DNA of 64,000 nucleotides from positions 496,001 to 560,000 of the forward strand of contig NZ_MLFK01000005.1 in the NCBI RefSeq assembly GCF_001879205.1, given 5' to 3'. Below the pieces are notes generated by a model. That model was not told the origin of the DNA. It made no database searches and saw nothing but the letters and a program-made list of their open reading frames with translations. The translations under genes and the position numbers were made by a program. The DNA comes from Flavobacterium johnsoniae (lineage in GTDB: Bacteria; Bacteroidota; Bacteroidia; Flavobacteriales; Flavobacteriaceae). Positions 15,451-26,400 of this stretch are shown in pieces; position 1 is the stretch's first letter; the number at the start of each line of letters is the position of its first letter.

Positions 15451-16512
15451 CTATAAATTAGCTACAAGCCAGTCTCCAACTTCGCTTGTTTTGTATGCTT
15501 TTGATCCTTTTGGAGCTAAATCTTCAGTAACAACTCCTTGTTCCAGCGATTTATTTACAACAGCGCGAATTGCATCAGCTTCTGCTTTTAATCCGAAAGC
15601 ATCTTCGAACATCATCGCAGCCGACAAAATGGTCGCTAACGGATTTGCAATATTTAATCCGGTTGCCTGAGGATAAGATCCGTGGATTGGTTCGTATAAT
15701 GAAGTGTGTTCTCCAACAGAAGCAGAAGGCATTAATCCCATTGAACCTGAAATTACAGAAGCTTCATCTGTTAAGATATCTCCAAATAAGTTCTCAGTAA
15801 TTAATACGTCATAAGAATTTGGCCATTGAACTAAACGCATGGCAACAGCATCAACAAATTCGTAAGAAACCGTAACTTCCGGATAATCTTTTTCCATAGC
15901 CTGAACTGTTTCTCTCCATAAACGTGAAGTTTCCAGAACGTTTGCTTTATCAACGCAGCATAATTTTTTGTTACGTGTCATAGCTAATTCAAAACCTTTT
16001 TTAGCTAAACGCTGTACTTCGGCTCTTGTGTAAACGCAATTGTCAAAAGCAGTATCTCCGTTATCTTTTCTTCCTTTTTCTCCAAAGTAAATTCCGCCTG
16101 TTAATTCTCTTAAGAAAACCAAATCAGTTCCTTCAATTCTTTCTCTTTTTAAAGGAGAATTATCAATCAAAGAAGGAAAAGTAAATGTTGGACGTACGTT
16201 TGCAAACAACCCTAATTTTTTACGCATTAATAATAATCCTTGTTCCGGACGAACTGGCGCACTTGGGTCATTATCATATTTCGGGTGTCCAATTGCTCCA
16301 AATAAAACCGCATCTGCTTTCATACAAACTTCATGAGTTTCATCTGGATAAGGAACTCCAACTGCGTCGATTGCGCAAGCTCCGGTCAAAGCTGGTGTCC
16401 AGGTTATTTCGTGATTGAATTTTTTTGCAATAGCATCAGATACTTTTACAGCTTCATTTATTACCTCAGGACCAATTCCGTCTCCTGCTAAAAGGGCTAT
16501 GTTAAATTTCAT
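15451..16512 (-). CDS. leuB: 3-isopropylmalate dehydrogenase
   Basis: 353 residues. Start KFNIALLAGDGIGPEV, then LLMRKKLGLFANVRP with the substrate-binding Arg, ENLFGDILTDEAS with the metal-binding Asp residues, and the NAD motif EPIHGSYPQATGLNIANP. It oxidises and decarboxylates 3-isopropylmalate in leucine synthesis. Last gene of the leuC-leuD-leuA-like-leuB order on this strand, separated from the previous gene by a repeat-filled gap of 165 nt. Confidence 0.96.
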   Translation of the reverse strand: MKFNIALLAGDGIGPEVINEAVKVSDAIAKKFNHEITWTPALTGACAIDAVGVPYPDETHEVCMKADAVLFGAIGHPKYDNDPSAPVRPEQGLLLMRKKLGLFANVRPTFTFPSLIDNSPLKRERIEGTDLVFLRELTGGIYFGEKGRKDNGDTAFDNCVYTRAEVQRLAKKGFELAMTRNKKLCCVDKANVLETSRLWRETVQAMEKDYPEVTVSYEFVDAVAMRLVQWPNSYDVLITENLFGDILTDEASVISGSMGLMPSASVGEHTSLYEPIHGSYPQATGLNIANPLATILSAAMMFEDAFGLKAEADAIRAVVNKSLEQGVVTEDLAPKGSKAYKTSEVGDWLVANL

Positions 16513-16677
16513 TTTTTAAGTTTTTATAATTTTTAAGGTTCTAAGATTCTGAGTTCCTAAGGTTCTAAGTTTTTTATTCTTATTGGCTTAGTTTTATTTT
16601 TTAGAGGTACTGAGCTGTTAAGATGCTAAGTTCAAAGAAAAAATCTTTGTAACTCAGGATCTTTGTGCCTTAGCACC
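16513..16677. repeat. Short-word hairpin repeat (TTCTAAG/CTTAG units)
   Basis: Words such as AAGGTTCTAAG, TTCTGAG and TTCCTAAGG at a period of about 10, mirrored further right by CCTTAGCACCTTAGG. Lies inside the leu operon between the leuA-like and leuB genes and could shape or stabilise the mRNA. Confidence 0.55.
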
Positions 16678-18198
16678 TTAGGCTATTACATTCAACATCT
16701 TTTGAGTCGCAATAATCGCAGCAACAGTTTGATCTGAATCTAAGCCGCGGGTTTTGAATTCTTTTCCGTTGTTTACCCAGGTAATAATCGTTTCGCACAA
16801 AGCATCAGAACTACTTCCTGGTGGAATTCTTACCGCATAGTCAATCAATTTCGGAAGCGTTAGTTTTTTGCTTTTGTAAATTTTAGTCAATGCATTCATA
16901 AAAGCATCAAACTGACCATCTCCCTGTGCATTTTCTTCGATGATTTCTTCGCCAAATTTTAAACACAAGGTTGTAGAAGGCCGCATTCCTTTTGAGTGTA
17001 CTAATATATAGGACTCAATTTTTATTTTTTCTTCGTAAGTATGACTGTCCAAAACATCTGAAATGATGTAAGGAAGGTCTTCCTTAGTAACGGTTTCTTT
17101 TTTATCGCCTAATTCGATGATCCTTTGGGTAACCAATTTCAAATCTTCATTATTCAGTTTTAAACCTAATTCCTGAAGATTTTTTTCGATATTGGCTTTT
17201 CCGGAAGTTTTTCCTAAAGCGTATTTTCTTTTTCTTCCGAAACGTTCCGGAAGTAGATCATTAAAATATAAATTATTTTTATTGTCTCCGTCCGCATGAA
17301 TTCCGGCAGTTTGTGTAAAAACATTGTCACCCACAATTGGTTTGTTGGCGGGAATTCTATATCCTGTAAAAGTTTCAACCAGCTTACTTACCGTATACAA
17401 AGAAGTCTCCTTTATATTGATGCTTACTTCTGGCAGATAATCGTTTATAACGGCGACAGTGCTTTCTAGCGGTGCATTTCCGGCGCGTTCTCCCATTCCG
17501 TTTACGGTTACATGAAGTCCGTTGATGCCTGCTTTTATTGCTTCCATAACATTCGCGATGCTTAAATCGTAATCGTTATGTGCATGAAAATCAAAGTGAA
17601 TCTGTGGGTATTTTGCTCTTATTTTTGAAATGAATTCAAAAGTTAAAGATGGAATTAAAACGCCTAAAGTATCCGGAAGTAAAATTCTTTTTACGGGCTG
17701 CGTTGATAGAAAATCCAGAAATTGAAAAACATATTCCGGAGAATTTCGCATTCCGTTGCTCCAGTCTTCCAGATAAACATTCGTTTCAATATTGTTTTCT
17801 TTTGCTAAAGCGATGATTTGAGCAATTTCAGAAAAATGCTGCTCGGGAGTTTTTTTTAACTGATGCGTTAAATGATTCATTGATCCTTTGGTCAATAAAT
17901 TCTGCACTTTAGCACCGGCTTTTTTCATCCATTCGATTGAAACTCCTCCGTCTACAAACGAAAGAACTTCAATTCTGTCGATATATCCTCTTTCTTCGGC
18001 CCAGGAAGTAATGCCTTTTACGGCTTGAAATTCTCCTTCGCTTACGCGTGCCGAGGCAATTTCGATTCGATCAATATTTAATTCCTCCAACAACAATTGT
18101 GCAATGGTTAGTTTTTCTGCAGCAGAAAAAGATACTCCAGAGGTTTGTTCACCATCACGGAGTGTCGTATCCATTATTTCAATTTTTCTTTTTTCCAT
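16678..18198 (-). CDS. 2-isopropylmalate/citramalate synthase family enzyme
   Basis: 506 residues. HMGL-like TIM barrel with MDTTLRDGEQTSGVSFS at the N-terminus, metal ligands in FDFHAHNDYDLS near residue 205, and a C-terminal LeuA-type regulatory domain over about 385-500. It condenses acetyl-CoA with a 2-oxo acid. The leu operon position favours 2-isopropylmalate synthase. The sequence is of the LeuA2 kind that can be hard to tell from (R)-citramalate synthase, so the substrate is not certain. The regulatory domain suggests feedback inhibition by leucine or isoleucine. Confidence 0.85.
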   Translation of the reverse strand: MEKRKIEIMDTTLRDGEQTSGVSFSAAEKLTIAQLLLEELNIDRIEIASARVSEGEFQAVKGITSWAEERGYIDRIEVLSFVDGGVSIEWMKKAGAKVQNLLTKGSMNHLTHQLKKTPEQHFSEIAQIIALAKENNIETNVYLEDWSNGMRNSPEYVFQFLDFLSTQPVKRILLPDTLGVLIPSLTFEFISKIRAKYPQIHFDFHAHNDYDLSIANVMEAIKAGINGLHVTVNGMGERAGNAPLESTVAVINDYLPEVSINIKETSLYTVSKLVETFTGYRIPANKPIVGDNVFTQTAGIHADGDNKNNLYFNDLLPERFGRKRKYALGKTSGKANIEKNLQELGLKLNNEDLKLVTQRIIELGDKKETVTKEDLPYIISDVLDSHTYEEKIKIESYILVHSKGMRPSTTLCLKFGEEIIEENAQGDGQFDAFMNALTKIYKSKKLTLPKLIDYAVRIPPGSSSDALCETIITWVNNGKEFKTRGLDSDQTVAAIIATQKMLNVIA

Positions 18199-18219
18199 AT
18201 TGATAATCTAATTTCTAAT

Positions 18220-18392
18220 AGGCTGGATATTATTGATATCCAAATTTTAATTGTGACGCTGATTTTACTGGATTTTAACTTCGGTTAAAAATAAAATCTG
18301 TTTTATCTGCGTTCTTTGTTTTCTAATTTAATTTAGAAAGACCCGATAGGTTTTGAAGCCTGTCGGGTCTAATAGACTGAATAATATTTCTA
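18220..18392. repeat. Repeat gap with AGACCCGATAGG hairpin
   Basis: A 12-bp stem AGACCCGATAGG / CCTGTCGGGTCT (18339-18350, 18359-18370, one wobble pair) follows AT-rich words resembling GATTTTACTGGATTTTAAC. Hairpins with a CCTGTCGGGT arm recur in flavobacterial genomes, from memory. Lies between leuD and the leuA-like gene. Confidence 0.55.
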
Positions 18393-18989
18393 TTAGTAAG
18401 GAAGTTTATCGGCGAAAGCCTTAATGTCTTCTTTAATGTTTTGTAAATAATCAATGTCGTCAAAACCATTGATCATATTGTTTTTTTTGTAGCCATTAAT
18501 CGCAAAAGATTCTGATTGACCTGTTGCCAATAAAGTAATGGTTTGGTTTGGCAAGTTTATTTCTAATTGGGTATTAGGATCAGCTTCGATTGCTTTGAAA
18601 ATAGTGTCAGCAAATTCAGGGCTTACCTGAACTGGTAAAACGCCAATATTTAAACAGTTCCCTTTAAAGATGTCAGCAAAGAAACTTGAAACTACAGCTC
18701 TAAAACCGTAATCGTAAACGGCCCATGCTGCATGCTCTCTTGAAGATCCTGAACCGAAGTTTTTTCCTCCAACCAAGATTTTTCCGCTGTAAGTTGAATC
18801 ATTTAAAACGAAATCTGCTTTTGGAGTATCGTCTCCGTTGTATCTCCAGTCTCTGAAAAGGTTATCTCCAAAACCTTCACGTTTTGTAGCTTTTAAGAAA
18901 CGAGCTGGAATAATTTGATCTGTATCTACGTTCTCGATTGGCAGCGGCACTGCACTGCTGGTAAGTATATTAAATTTATCGTATGCCAT
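18393..18989 (-). CDS. leuD: 3-isopropylmalate dehydratase small subunit
   Basis: 198 residues. [13 protein letters not shown] and [15 protein letters not shown] are the swivel-domain signatures of LeuD. With LeuC it isomerises 2- to 3-isopropylmalate. It lies 169 nt after leuC with a repeat-filled spacer. Confidence 0.96.
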   Translation of the reverse strand: MAYDKFNILTSSAVPLPIENVDTDQIIPARFLKATKREGFGDNLFRDWRYNGDDTPKADFVLNDSTYSGKILVGGKNFGSGSSREHAAWAVYDYGFRAVVSSFFADIFKGNCLNIGVLPVQVSPEFADTIFKAIEADPNTQLEINLPNQTITLLATGQSESFAINGYKKNNMINGFDDIDYLQNIKEDIKAFADKLPY

Positions 18990-19158
18990 TTTAATTTTTG
19001 CTTTAGGCTGTTTTCTGCTTTAGGCTATAAGCTGTATGCTTTAAGCTTTTTGCACAGCGTTTATTTTTTATTTGCTTTAGGCTATAAGCTTTAAGCTGTA
19101 GGCCTTTTTTAAATTCTGTTGGAAGCTTAAAGCCTAGTGCTTAAAGCTTACGGCAGAA
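18990..19158. repeat. Short-word hairpin repeat (TTTAGGCT/AAGCTT units)
   Basis: Repeated words GCTTTAGGCTATAAGCT, GCTTTAAGCT and their complements (AGCTTAAAGCC, GCTTAAAGCTTACGGC) at a period of 8-9 form a long imperfect hairpin between leuC and leuD. Confidence 0.6.
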
Positions 19159-20553
19159 TTAAAATAATTCTCTCGGGTCTGTTAGTTTTCCTGTAACAGC
19201 AGCAGCAGCAGCCATAATTGGACTTGCAAGAAGCGTTCTTGAACCAGGGCCCTGACGGCCTTCAAAGTTTCTGTTTGAAGTACTTACTGCGTATTTTCCG
19301 GCAGGAACTTTATCATCATTCATTGCTAAACAAGCAGAACATCCAGGTTGACGTAATACGAAACCAGCTTCTGTCAAAATATCTAAAATGCCTTCTTCTT
19401 TAATCTGCGCTTCAACAACGTGAGAACCTGGAACTAACCAAGCGGTAACATTATCTGCTTTTTTTCTTCCTTTTACAATTTCAGCGAAAGCTCTAAAATC
19501 TTCAATACGTCCGTTTGTACAACTTCCTAAGAAAACATAATCAATTGGTTTTCCAATCATCACATCATCTTCATGGAAGCCCATGTAAGCCAAAGATTTT
19601 TTGTAAGTTTCCTCACCGCCTTCAACTTGGTTGGCATTCGGAATATGTTTTGTAATACCAATTCCCATTCCAGGATTAGTACCATAAGTAATCATAGGTT
19701 CAATATCTTCTGCTTTAATGTTTAATTCAGCATCAAACACAGCATCAGCATCCGTTTTAAGTGTTTTCCAATATTCAACGGCTTTTGTCCAGGCTTCTCC
19801 TTTTGGAGCGTATAATCTTCCTTCAAGGAAATCGAAAGTAGTCTGGTCAGGAGCAATCATACCGCCTCGCGCACCCATTTCGATACTTAGGTTACAAACC
19901 GTCATACGGCCTTCCATAGTCATGTTTTCAAAAACATCACCGGCATATTCAACAAAATATCCAGTTCCTCCGGAAGTAGTCAATTGTGCAATAATATAAA
20001 GGGCAACGTCTTTTGGACCAACACCTTTGCTTAATTGACCGTTTACGTTAATACGCATTTTCTTTGGTTTAGGCTGCATAATACATTGAGTAGAAAGCAC
20101 CATCTCAACCTCAGAAGTTCCGATACCAAAAGCAATGGCTCCAAAAGCACCGTGAGTAGAGGTATGCGAATCCCCGCATACAATAGTAGAACCTGGCAAA
20201 GTAATTCCGTTTTCAGGACCAACTACGTGTACAATACCATTTTTTTGGTGTCCTAATCCCCAGTGAGAAATTCCGTATTCTGTCGCGTTATCTTCAAGAG
20301 CTTTAAGCTGATTGGCTGATAAAGCGTCCTGAACTGGTAAATGTTGGTTTATGGTTGGTGTATTGTGGTCTGCAGTTGCAAAAGTACGTTCAGGATATAA
20401 TACTGAAACACCTCTTGATTTTAATCCTAAAAAAGCAACAGGACTCGTAACTTCATGAATGAAATGGCGGTCAATAAAAAACACATCTGGTCCATCTTCA
20501 ATTTTACGCACTACATGTGAATCCCATACTTTGTCAAATAATGTCTTACTCAT
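19159..20553 (-). CDS. leuC: 3-isopropylmalate dehydratase large subunit
   Basis: 464 residues. Starts [14 protein letters not shown]; the 4Fe-4S ligands are in [14 protein letters not shown] and [12 protein letters not shown], and the substrate loop is [15 protein letters not shown]. First gene of the leu operon, with a good promoter 66-95 nt upstream. Partner LeuD is the next gene. Confidence 0.97.
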   Translation of the reverse strand: MSKTLFDKVWDSHVVRKIEDGPDVFFIDRHFIHEVTSPVAFLGLKSRGVSVLYPERTFATADHNTPTINQHLPVQDALSANQLKALEDNATEYGISHWGLGHQKNGIVHVVGPENGITLPGSTIVCGDSHTSTHGAFGAIAFGIGTSEVEMVLSTQCIMQPKPKKMRINVNGQLSKGVGPKDVALYIIAQLTTSGGTGYFVEYAGDVFENMTMEGRMTVCNLSIEMGARGGMIAPDQTTFDFLEGRLYAPKGEAWTKAVEYWKTLKTDADAVFDAELNIKAEDIEPMITYGTNPGMGIGITKHIPNANQVEGGEETYKKSLAYMGFHEDDVMIGKPIDYVFLGSCTNGRIEDFRAFAEIVKGRKKADNVTAWLVPGSHVVEAQIKEEGILDILTEAGFVLRQPGCSACLAMNDDKVPAGKYAVSTSNRNFEGRQGPGSRTLLASPIMAAAAAVTGKLTDPRELF

Positions 20554-21079
20554 TTTTTATTTTTTTTAATTGTAATTTCTATAACCACAGCAATTTCCTG
20601 TTCATTATAATAGCAAAACAAAAGTAAAAAAAGATACAAAGGCGTCAATTTCAATATTTCATTATATACGATACCCAAACTAAAATACAAATTGCCAAAC
20701 GGCTTTTGCAGCTTCAATTTTGAAAGAAAAATGATTTAGAAACTGATTTTGTTTTTCTTTTTCAGCTCAAGTTTTCTTTAATTGTTTTTTGTTTTAATAG
20801 TTTGCAAATTTATCTCAAAATCACTATAAAATATAAGGTTTAATTTAAAAAAATGTAACAAAATGAATAAAAATAGTAATAATTGTTAGTTTTGATTTCG
20901 TTCTCGGAAAGGTGCTTTTTAGGTTTTTAAAAGCTTTTAAAGCTATTTTTTGGTCATTATTTAGATTCAATAAATGGTCTAAATACTACGACATCCAAGA
21001 AGTATATTTTTATGAAATTTATCTCTTTTAAGAGAAAACAGAGTTGAGGAGTAAGATGGTCTAAGAATAGTCCTGAAGT
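20554..21079. other. Leader and promoter region of the leu operon
   Basis: 526 nt without a gene. The right-hand end follows the AraC-regulator stop. It holds the leu promoter (20619-20648) and a second minus-strand TAAATTTG (20805-20812). I looked for a T-box, leucine-rich leader peptide or attenuator and saw none. Confidence 0.5.
20619..20648 (-). promoter_or_regulatory. leu operon promoter
   Basis: Minus strand TTG (20646-20648), 19-nt spacer, TACTTTTG (20619-20626): a full Bacteroidota -33/-7 match. Start of transcription would fall near 20612, leaving a leader of about 60 nt. Confidence 0.65.
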
Positions 21080-22000
21080 CTAATTCAATGAATTTTTAAA
21101 CTCTAAAGGAGTCAGGTTAGTTTTCTTTTTGAAGAGTTTGCTGAACGATTGAGGATATTCAAAACCCAATTGGTATGCAATTTCTGCTACCGAAAGATTG
21201 GTGGTAATCAGGAAATCTTTTGATTTTTCTATTAGTTTTGAATGAATATGCTGCTGCGCATTTTGTCCCGTTAAATTTCGAAGCATGTCGCTTAAATAGT
21301 GAGTAGAAACGTTAATTTGTGAAGCAAGAAAATCAACTGTGGGCAAGCCTCGTTTCAAAGTTTCTGCATTATTAAGATAATTGTCCAGCGTTTCTTCTAC
21401 TCTGAGTAATAAATCATGGCTTATCGTTTTGCGCGTAATAAATTGGCGTTTGTAAAAACGATTACTGTAATTAAGCAAAACGTCAATATAAGAAACAACT
21501 ACATCCTGGCTCATTTCGTCAATTGCAGTGTGAAGTTCGTTATCAATGCTGGTCAATAGTCCTATAATAATTGTTTTTTCGCTGTCAGAAAGATGCAGTG
21601 CTTCATTGGTATCGTAGGAAAAGAAACCGTATTTTTTGATGTTTTTCCCTAAAGGATAATTTCGAATAAAGTCCGGATGAAAAAGCAAAGTATAACCGCC
21701 ATATTCGGCTCCTTCTTCATTATCAGTAAAAATCAATTGATTGGGAGAAGCAAACATTAATCCTCCTTCATTAAAATCATAATAACCCTGACCGTAACCC
21801 ATTTTTCCGTGGGTAGAAAATTTATAGGATATTTTATAAAAATCGAGCAAAAAAGAAGTGTTTGTTAAATCTCCATTTATAATAAGCTGTGTATTATCAA
21901 CCAGACTTATCATGGGATGAAGAGGTTTAGGCAGCTTCAATAAAGAATGAAATTGCGATATAGAGGAAATTTTTGCAGGATTGTTACTTTTCTTTTCCAT
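21080..22000 (-). CDS. AraC-family transcriptional regulator
   Basis: 306 residues. An N-terminal cupin-like ligand or sensor part is followed by an AraC/XylS double HTH over the last 100 residues (VDFLASQINVSTHYLSDML, then SVAEIAYQLGFEYPQSFSKLFKK and TPLEF). Downstream of the SDR gene on the same strand with 273 nt between, a common pairing where the regulator controls the reductase. Ligand unknown. Confidence 0.9.
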   Translation of the reverse strand: MEKKSNNPAKISSISQFHSLLKLPKPLHPMISLVDNTQLIINGDLTNTSFLLDFYKISYKFSTHGKMGYGQGYYDFNEGGLMFASPNQLIFTDNEEGAEYGGYTLLFHPDFIRNYPLGKNIKKYGFFSYDTNEALHLSDSEKTIIIGLLTSIDNELHTAIDEMSQDVVVSYIDVLLNYSNRFYKRQFITRKTISHDLLLRVEETLDNYLNNAETLKRGLPTVDFLASQINVSTHYLSDMLRNLTGQNAQQHIHSKLIEKSKDFLITTNLSVAEIAYQLGFEYPQSFSKLFKKKTNLTPLEFKNSLN

Positions 22001-22082
22001 GATATAAATGTATAAAAAATAAAGGATTAATTAGATTTTTCGAAAAATATTGAACGGCCTTCCTGATTTTGAAAGACCGGCT

Positions 22083-22239
22083 TCGGAGAAGCTAAATATT
22101 TATTGAAATCGTATTTATTATGGAGAGAGAAGCTCCCGCGGAGCGAAATATTTATTGTAATACAAGTATATTTCGCTCCATTGGAGCTCTTTTGTATCTG
22201 GATTATTGAATTTCTATAAATATTCTGCTCCGCTGGAGC
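22083..22239. repeat. REP-like element: three GCTCC-NNN-GGAGC palindromes
   Basis: Palindromes at 22132-22144, 22175-22187 and 22227-22239 share GCTCC...GGAGC with different centres. The first two are joined by a 12-bp perfect stem GGAGCGAAATAT / ATATTTCGCTCC. A degenerate extra copy of the AATATTTATTG arm lies at 22083-22105. It fills the gap between the SDR and AraC genes. Confidence 0.7.
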
Positions 22240-22273
22240 TTAATACTTTTCGGGCATTCTTAATTAAAAATTA

Positions 22274-23077
22274 TTATGCGCCTAAAAACTGTTTGCCAAA
22301 TGCAGCACGAAAAACTTCGTCTCCTTGTTCCTGTCTTTGTTTGTAAAGCGCTTTAGCATCTTCACCAGCAACATATCTCAGTTGGGTTTTTCCGTCTGTA
22401 GCGGCTTCATAAACAACATCTGCAATTTGTTCCGCCGTTGATGCCATTTCAAACATTACATCTACATTTTCAAACATTTTGTCTGCCATTGCCTGGTATT
22501 CCGGTTTAACTCCGGTATCAAGTGAACCATGAAGGAATTCTGTTTTAATACCACCCGGAGAAACGGTTTTAATGTTTATTCCAAATGGGTTTAATTCATA
22601 CGCCATGCTTTCGCTCCAGCCTTCAAGTCCCCATTTTGTTGCGTGATATACAGATCCTAAAGGAAACGAAATCAAACCGCCAATAGAAGTTGTAGAGATA
22701 AATAACCCGCTTTTTCTTTCTCTGAAATACGGAATAAAAGCGTTGGTAACACGAATAACTCCAAGCAAATTAGTATTAAGCTGTTTGGTAATCTGATCAT
22801 CAGAAAGGCTTTCCAGAGGCCCAATTAAACCGTACCCGGCATTATTGAAAACAATATCAATGTCGCTTAATTGAATGGCTTTTTGAACCGTGTTTTGTAT
22901 TTGCTCATAATTGGTAACATCTAATGGTAATAGCGTTACATTTTTCAAATCAGAAAGTTCCGTTTCCTTTTCAGGATTTCTCATTGTTGCGATAACATTC
23001 CATCCTTTTTGCTGAAATAATTTTGCTGTAGCTTTTCCTAATCCTGAAGAAGCACCTGTAATAAAAATAGTTTTCAT
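22274..23077 (-). CDS. Short-chain dehydrogenase/reductase
   Basis: 267 residues from the ATG at 23077; the longer frame adds residues not found in the family. NADP-binding TGASSGLG at 7-14, NNAG motif (VFNNAGYGLIGPL), active site Ser in STTSIGG and Y-x3-K in YHATKWGLEGW. Classical SDR length. Substrate unknown. A 9-bp inverted repeat upstream could be a regulator site. Confidence 0.92.
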   Translation of the reverse strand: MKTIFITGASSGLGKATAKLFQQKGWNVIATMRNPEKETELSDLKNVTLLPLDVTNYEQIQNTVQKAIQLSDIDIVFNNAGYGLIGPLESLSDDQITKQLNTNLLGVIRVTNAFIPYFRERKSGLFISTTSIGGLISFPLGSVYHATKWGLEGWSESMAYELNPFGINIKTVSPGGIKTEFLHGSLDTGVKPEYQAMADKMFENVDVMFEMASTAEQIADVVYEAATDGKTQLRYVAGEDAKALYKQRQEQGDEVFRAAFGKQFLGA

Positions 23078-23405
23078 AATAATTGTTTTAAATTGATAAG
23101 GCAAAGTTCAGGATAGCGTGCAGTTAAAAAGTGCTCATTTTGGTGCAATGAGTATCCAAAATGAATAATCGAATTTTTTAGGATTAAAGAATCCAAATTT
23201 TATCATTTTTATTGGTTTTTAACAGTTTCTAATAATGATTTTGATTAATGCTTTTTGTTTAATTCTTTATTTCCTGAAGCCAAAAAAAAACGTAAATTTG
23301 AACTTCCTCCATTTTTAATTTCTCGTTTTTTCAGAGTCCATATAATCAAGGATTTATATTGGAAAAACTTGTGGTTTGGAACTTTAATTTTTGTATTTTA
23401 ACTCT
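23078..23405. other. Divergent gap between SDR and dnaE
   Basis: 328 nt. Contains the inverted repeat TCATTTTGG / CCAAAATGA (23135-23143, 23156-23164), AT-rich DNA and the dnaE start region. No small gene seen. Confidence 0.5.
23135..23164. promoter_or_regulatory. Candidate operator upstream of the SDR gene
   Basis: Perfect 9-bp inverted repeat TCATTTTGG / CCAAAATGA with a 12-nt centre, 58-87 nt upstream of the SDR ATG. A binding site for the neighbouring AraC regulator is possible; AraC sites are more often direct repeats, so this is weak. Confidence 0.3.
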
Positions 23406-26400
23406 ATGTATTTAATATTCGATACCGAAACAACCGGATTACCAAAACGCTGGGATGCCCCAATAACCGATTCTGATAACTGGCCTCGCTGTATTCAGAT
23501 TGCTTGGCAGCTTCATGACGAAATGGGACAGCTTATAGAGCATCAGGATTATTTGGTAAAACCAGAAGGATTTAATATTCCGTATGATGCTGAGCGTATC
23601 CACGGAATCTCCACTGAATTGGCTGAAGCCGATGGAATCTCTTTGGCCGAAGTTTTAGAGAAATTCAATATCGCTTTAAGCAAAACCAAATTTATTGTTG
23701 GTCAGAATTTAGGTTTTGACGTTAACATTATGGGGGCCGAATTCCATAGAATGGGAGTGGAGTCTCAAATGAGCTCAATGCCGGTTTTGGATACTTGTAC
23801 CGAAGTTACGGCTTCGTTATTACAGCTTCCCGGAGGTCGTGGAGGAAAGTTCAAACTTCCAACCCTTACCGAGTTGCACAGCTATCTTTTCGATCAGCCT
23901 TTCGCGGAAGCGCACAACGCAACTGCCGATGTTGAGGCAACTACGCGTTGTTTCCTGGAATTGGTAAGAAGAGAAGTTTTTACAAAAGAAGAATTAGACG
24001 TTCCGAAGGAATATTTCAAAGAATTTCAGGAAAGAAATGCTGAACCATTTAAGTTAATTGGTTTAAAGCATATCAACTTAAAAGCAGCTTCTGATAAAAT
24101 CAGAGAACAGCTTAAAGCTTTACAATCAGACGATAAGCAGACTACCGTTTCAGAAGCGGACAAAGCCGATTTTAAAGCTGCAAAATTTGCACACTTACAC
24201 AACCATACGCAGTTTTCGGTTTTACAATCTACTATCGGAATTGGGAATATTGTTGTGGCTGCAGCCAAAAACGGAATGCCTGCCGTTGCCATGACCGATA
24301 CCGGGAACATGATGGGAGCTTTTCACTTTGTGAGCGCCGTTATGAATCACAACAAAGCCGCATCCGGAAAAAATAAAGCTTTGGTTGAAGCAGGAGAAGA
24401 ACCAACCGAAACTGAGGTAAAACCAATTGTAGGTTGTGAATTTAATATTTGTGAAAACCATTTAGACAAAAGCAAAAAAGACAATGGTTATCAGGTTGTG
24501 CTATTGGCCAAAAATAAAGCAGGTTATCATAATCTGGCCAAAATGGCGTCGATTGCTTACACGGAAGGATTTTATTATGTCCCGAGAATTGACCGCAAAA
24601 TTGTGGAACAATACAAAGGAGATATTATGGTTTTGTCCGGGAATTTATATGGTGAGATTCCGAGTAAAATCCTGAACATAGGTGAAAATCAAGCCGAAGA
24701 AGCTTTGATTTGGTGGAAAGAACAATTTGGCGAGGATTTCTATTTAGAGGTAATGCGCCACAATCAGGAAGATGAAAATCGTGTCAACAAAACCCTGATT
24801 GATTTTGCTCAAAAACATAATGTCAAATTAATTGCGACAAACAATACTTATTATTTAAATAAGGAAGATGCCAATGCACACGACATTTTACTTTGTGTAA
24901 AAGATGGTGAAAAGCAGGCAACGCCAATTGGTCGTGGACGCGGCTATCGTTATGGACTTCCAAATCAGGAATACTATTTCAAGTCGGAAGAAGAGATGAA
25001 AAAACTCTTTGCCGATTTGCCAGAAGCAATTATTAACATTCAGGAAATTATCGATAAAGTAGAAGGATACTCGCTCTATCGTGATGTATTGCTTCCGAAA
25101 TTTGATATTCCGGAAGAATTTGTTGATCCTGAGGATGAAAAAGACAATGGTGTTCGTGGTGAAAATGCGTATTTGCGCCATCTTACCATGGAAGGGGCAA
25201 AAAGAAGATATGGCGAAATTACAGAATCAATTCAGGAGCGTTTGGATTTTGAGTTGCTAACGATTTCGAATTCAGGTTATCCGGGTTATTTCTTGATTGT
25301 ACAGGATTTCATTGCTGAAGCCAGAAAGATGGATGTATCTGTTGGGCCGGGACGTGGATCTGCAGCGGGTTCTGCCGTTGCTTACTGCCTCGGAATTACC
25401 AATATTGACCCTATTAAATACGATTTGCTTTTTGAGCGTTTCCTAAATCCTGACCGTGTATCGATGCCCGATATTGATATCGACTTTGATGACGAGGGTC
25501 GTGGACGTGTAATGGATTACGTAATCAATAAATATGGTCAAAAACAGGTAGCGCAGATTATCACTTATGGTAAAATGGCGACCAAATCGGCAATTCGTGA
25601 TACCGCTCGTGTACTGGATTTGCCGTTGTTTGAAGCCGATAGAATTGCAAAACTGATTCCAGGAATGATGCCGTCAAAATGGAATTTGGCGCGTTTTATT
25701 TCTGAAAGCGAAGAAGAGGTGAAAAAAGCCCTTCGATCTGACGAATTTGACAATGTAAAAGAATTAATTGCGATTGCCAACGAAGATGATTTGGCAGGAG
25801 AAACCATTCAGCAGGCAAAAATCCTCGAAGGATCAATGCGTAATACCGGAATTCACGCCTGCGGGGTAATCATTACACCGTCGGATATTACAAATTATGT
25901 TCCCGTTACTACAGCAAAAGATTCTGATTTATATGTAACGCAGTTTGATAACTCGGTTGCAGAAAGTGCCGGACTGCTTAAAATGGACTTCTTGGGTCTG
26001 AAGACCCTTACACTGATAAAAGACACCGTTAAACTGGTAAAATACAGAACAGGAATTGATTTAGATCCTGATACTTTTCCTATTGATGATGAGGAAACGT
26101 ATGCGCTTTTCCAAAGAGGTGAAACGGTTGGTATTTTCCAATACGAGTCACCCGGAATGCAGAAATACATGAAAGATCTGAAGCCGACGGTTTTTGGGGA
26201 TTTAATTGCGATGAATGCACTTTATCGTCCAGGACCTTTAGAGTATATTCCGTCTTTCGTTCGAAGAAAAAATGGTGATGAGGAAATCAAATACGATTTA
26301 GATGCCTGTGCCGAATATTTGTCTGAAACCTATGGAATTACGGTTTACCAAGAGCAGGTAATGCTTTTGTCTCAGTCTTTGGCAGGATTTACAAAGGGTG

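Noticed and set aside
15356..19158. CRISPR array in the repeat-filled leu gaps
   Set aside because: Repeat units are 7-11 nt, degenerate and mirrored, without unique spacers or cas genes.
20554..21079. Possible T-box or leucine attenuator ahead of leuC
   Set aside because: No specifier hairpin, no run of leucine codons after a start, and no terminator/antiterminator pair seen; a normal promoter explains expression.
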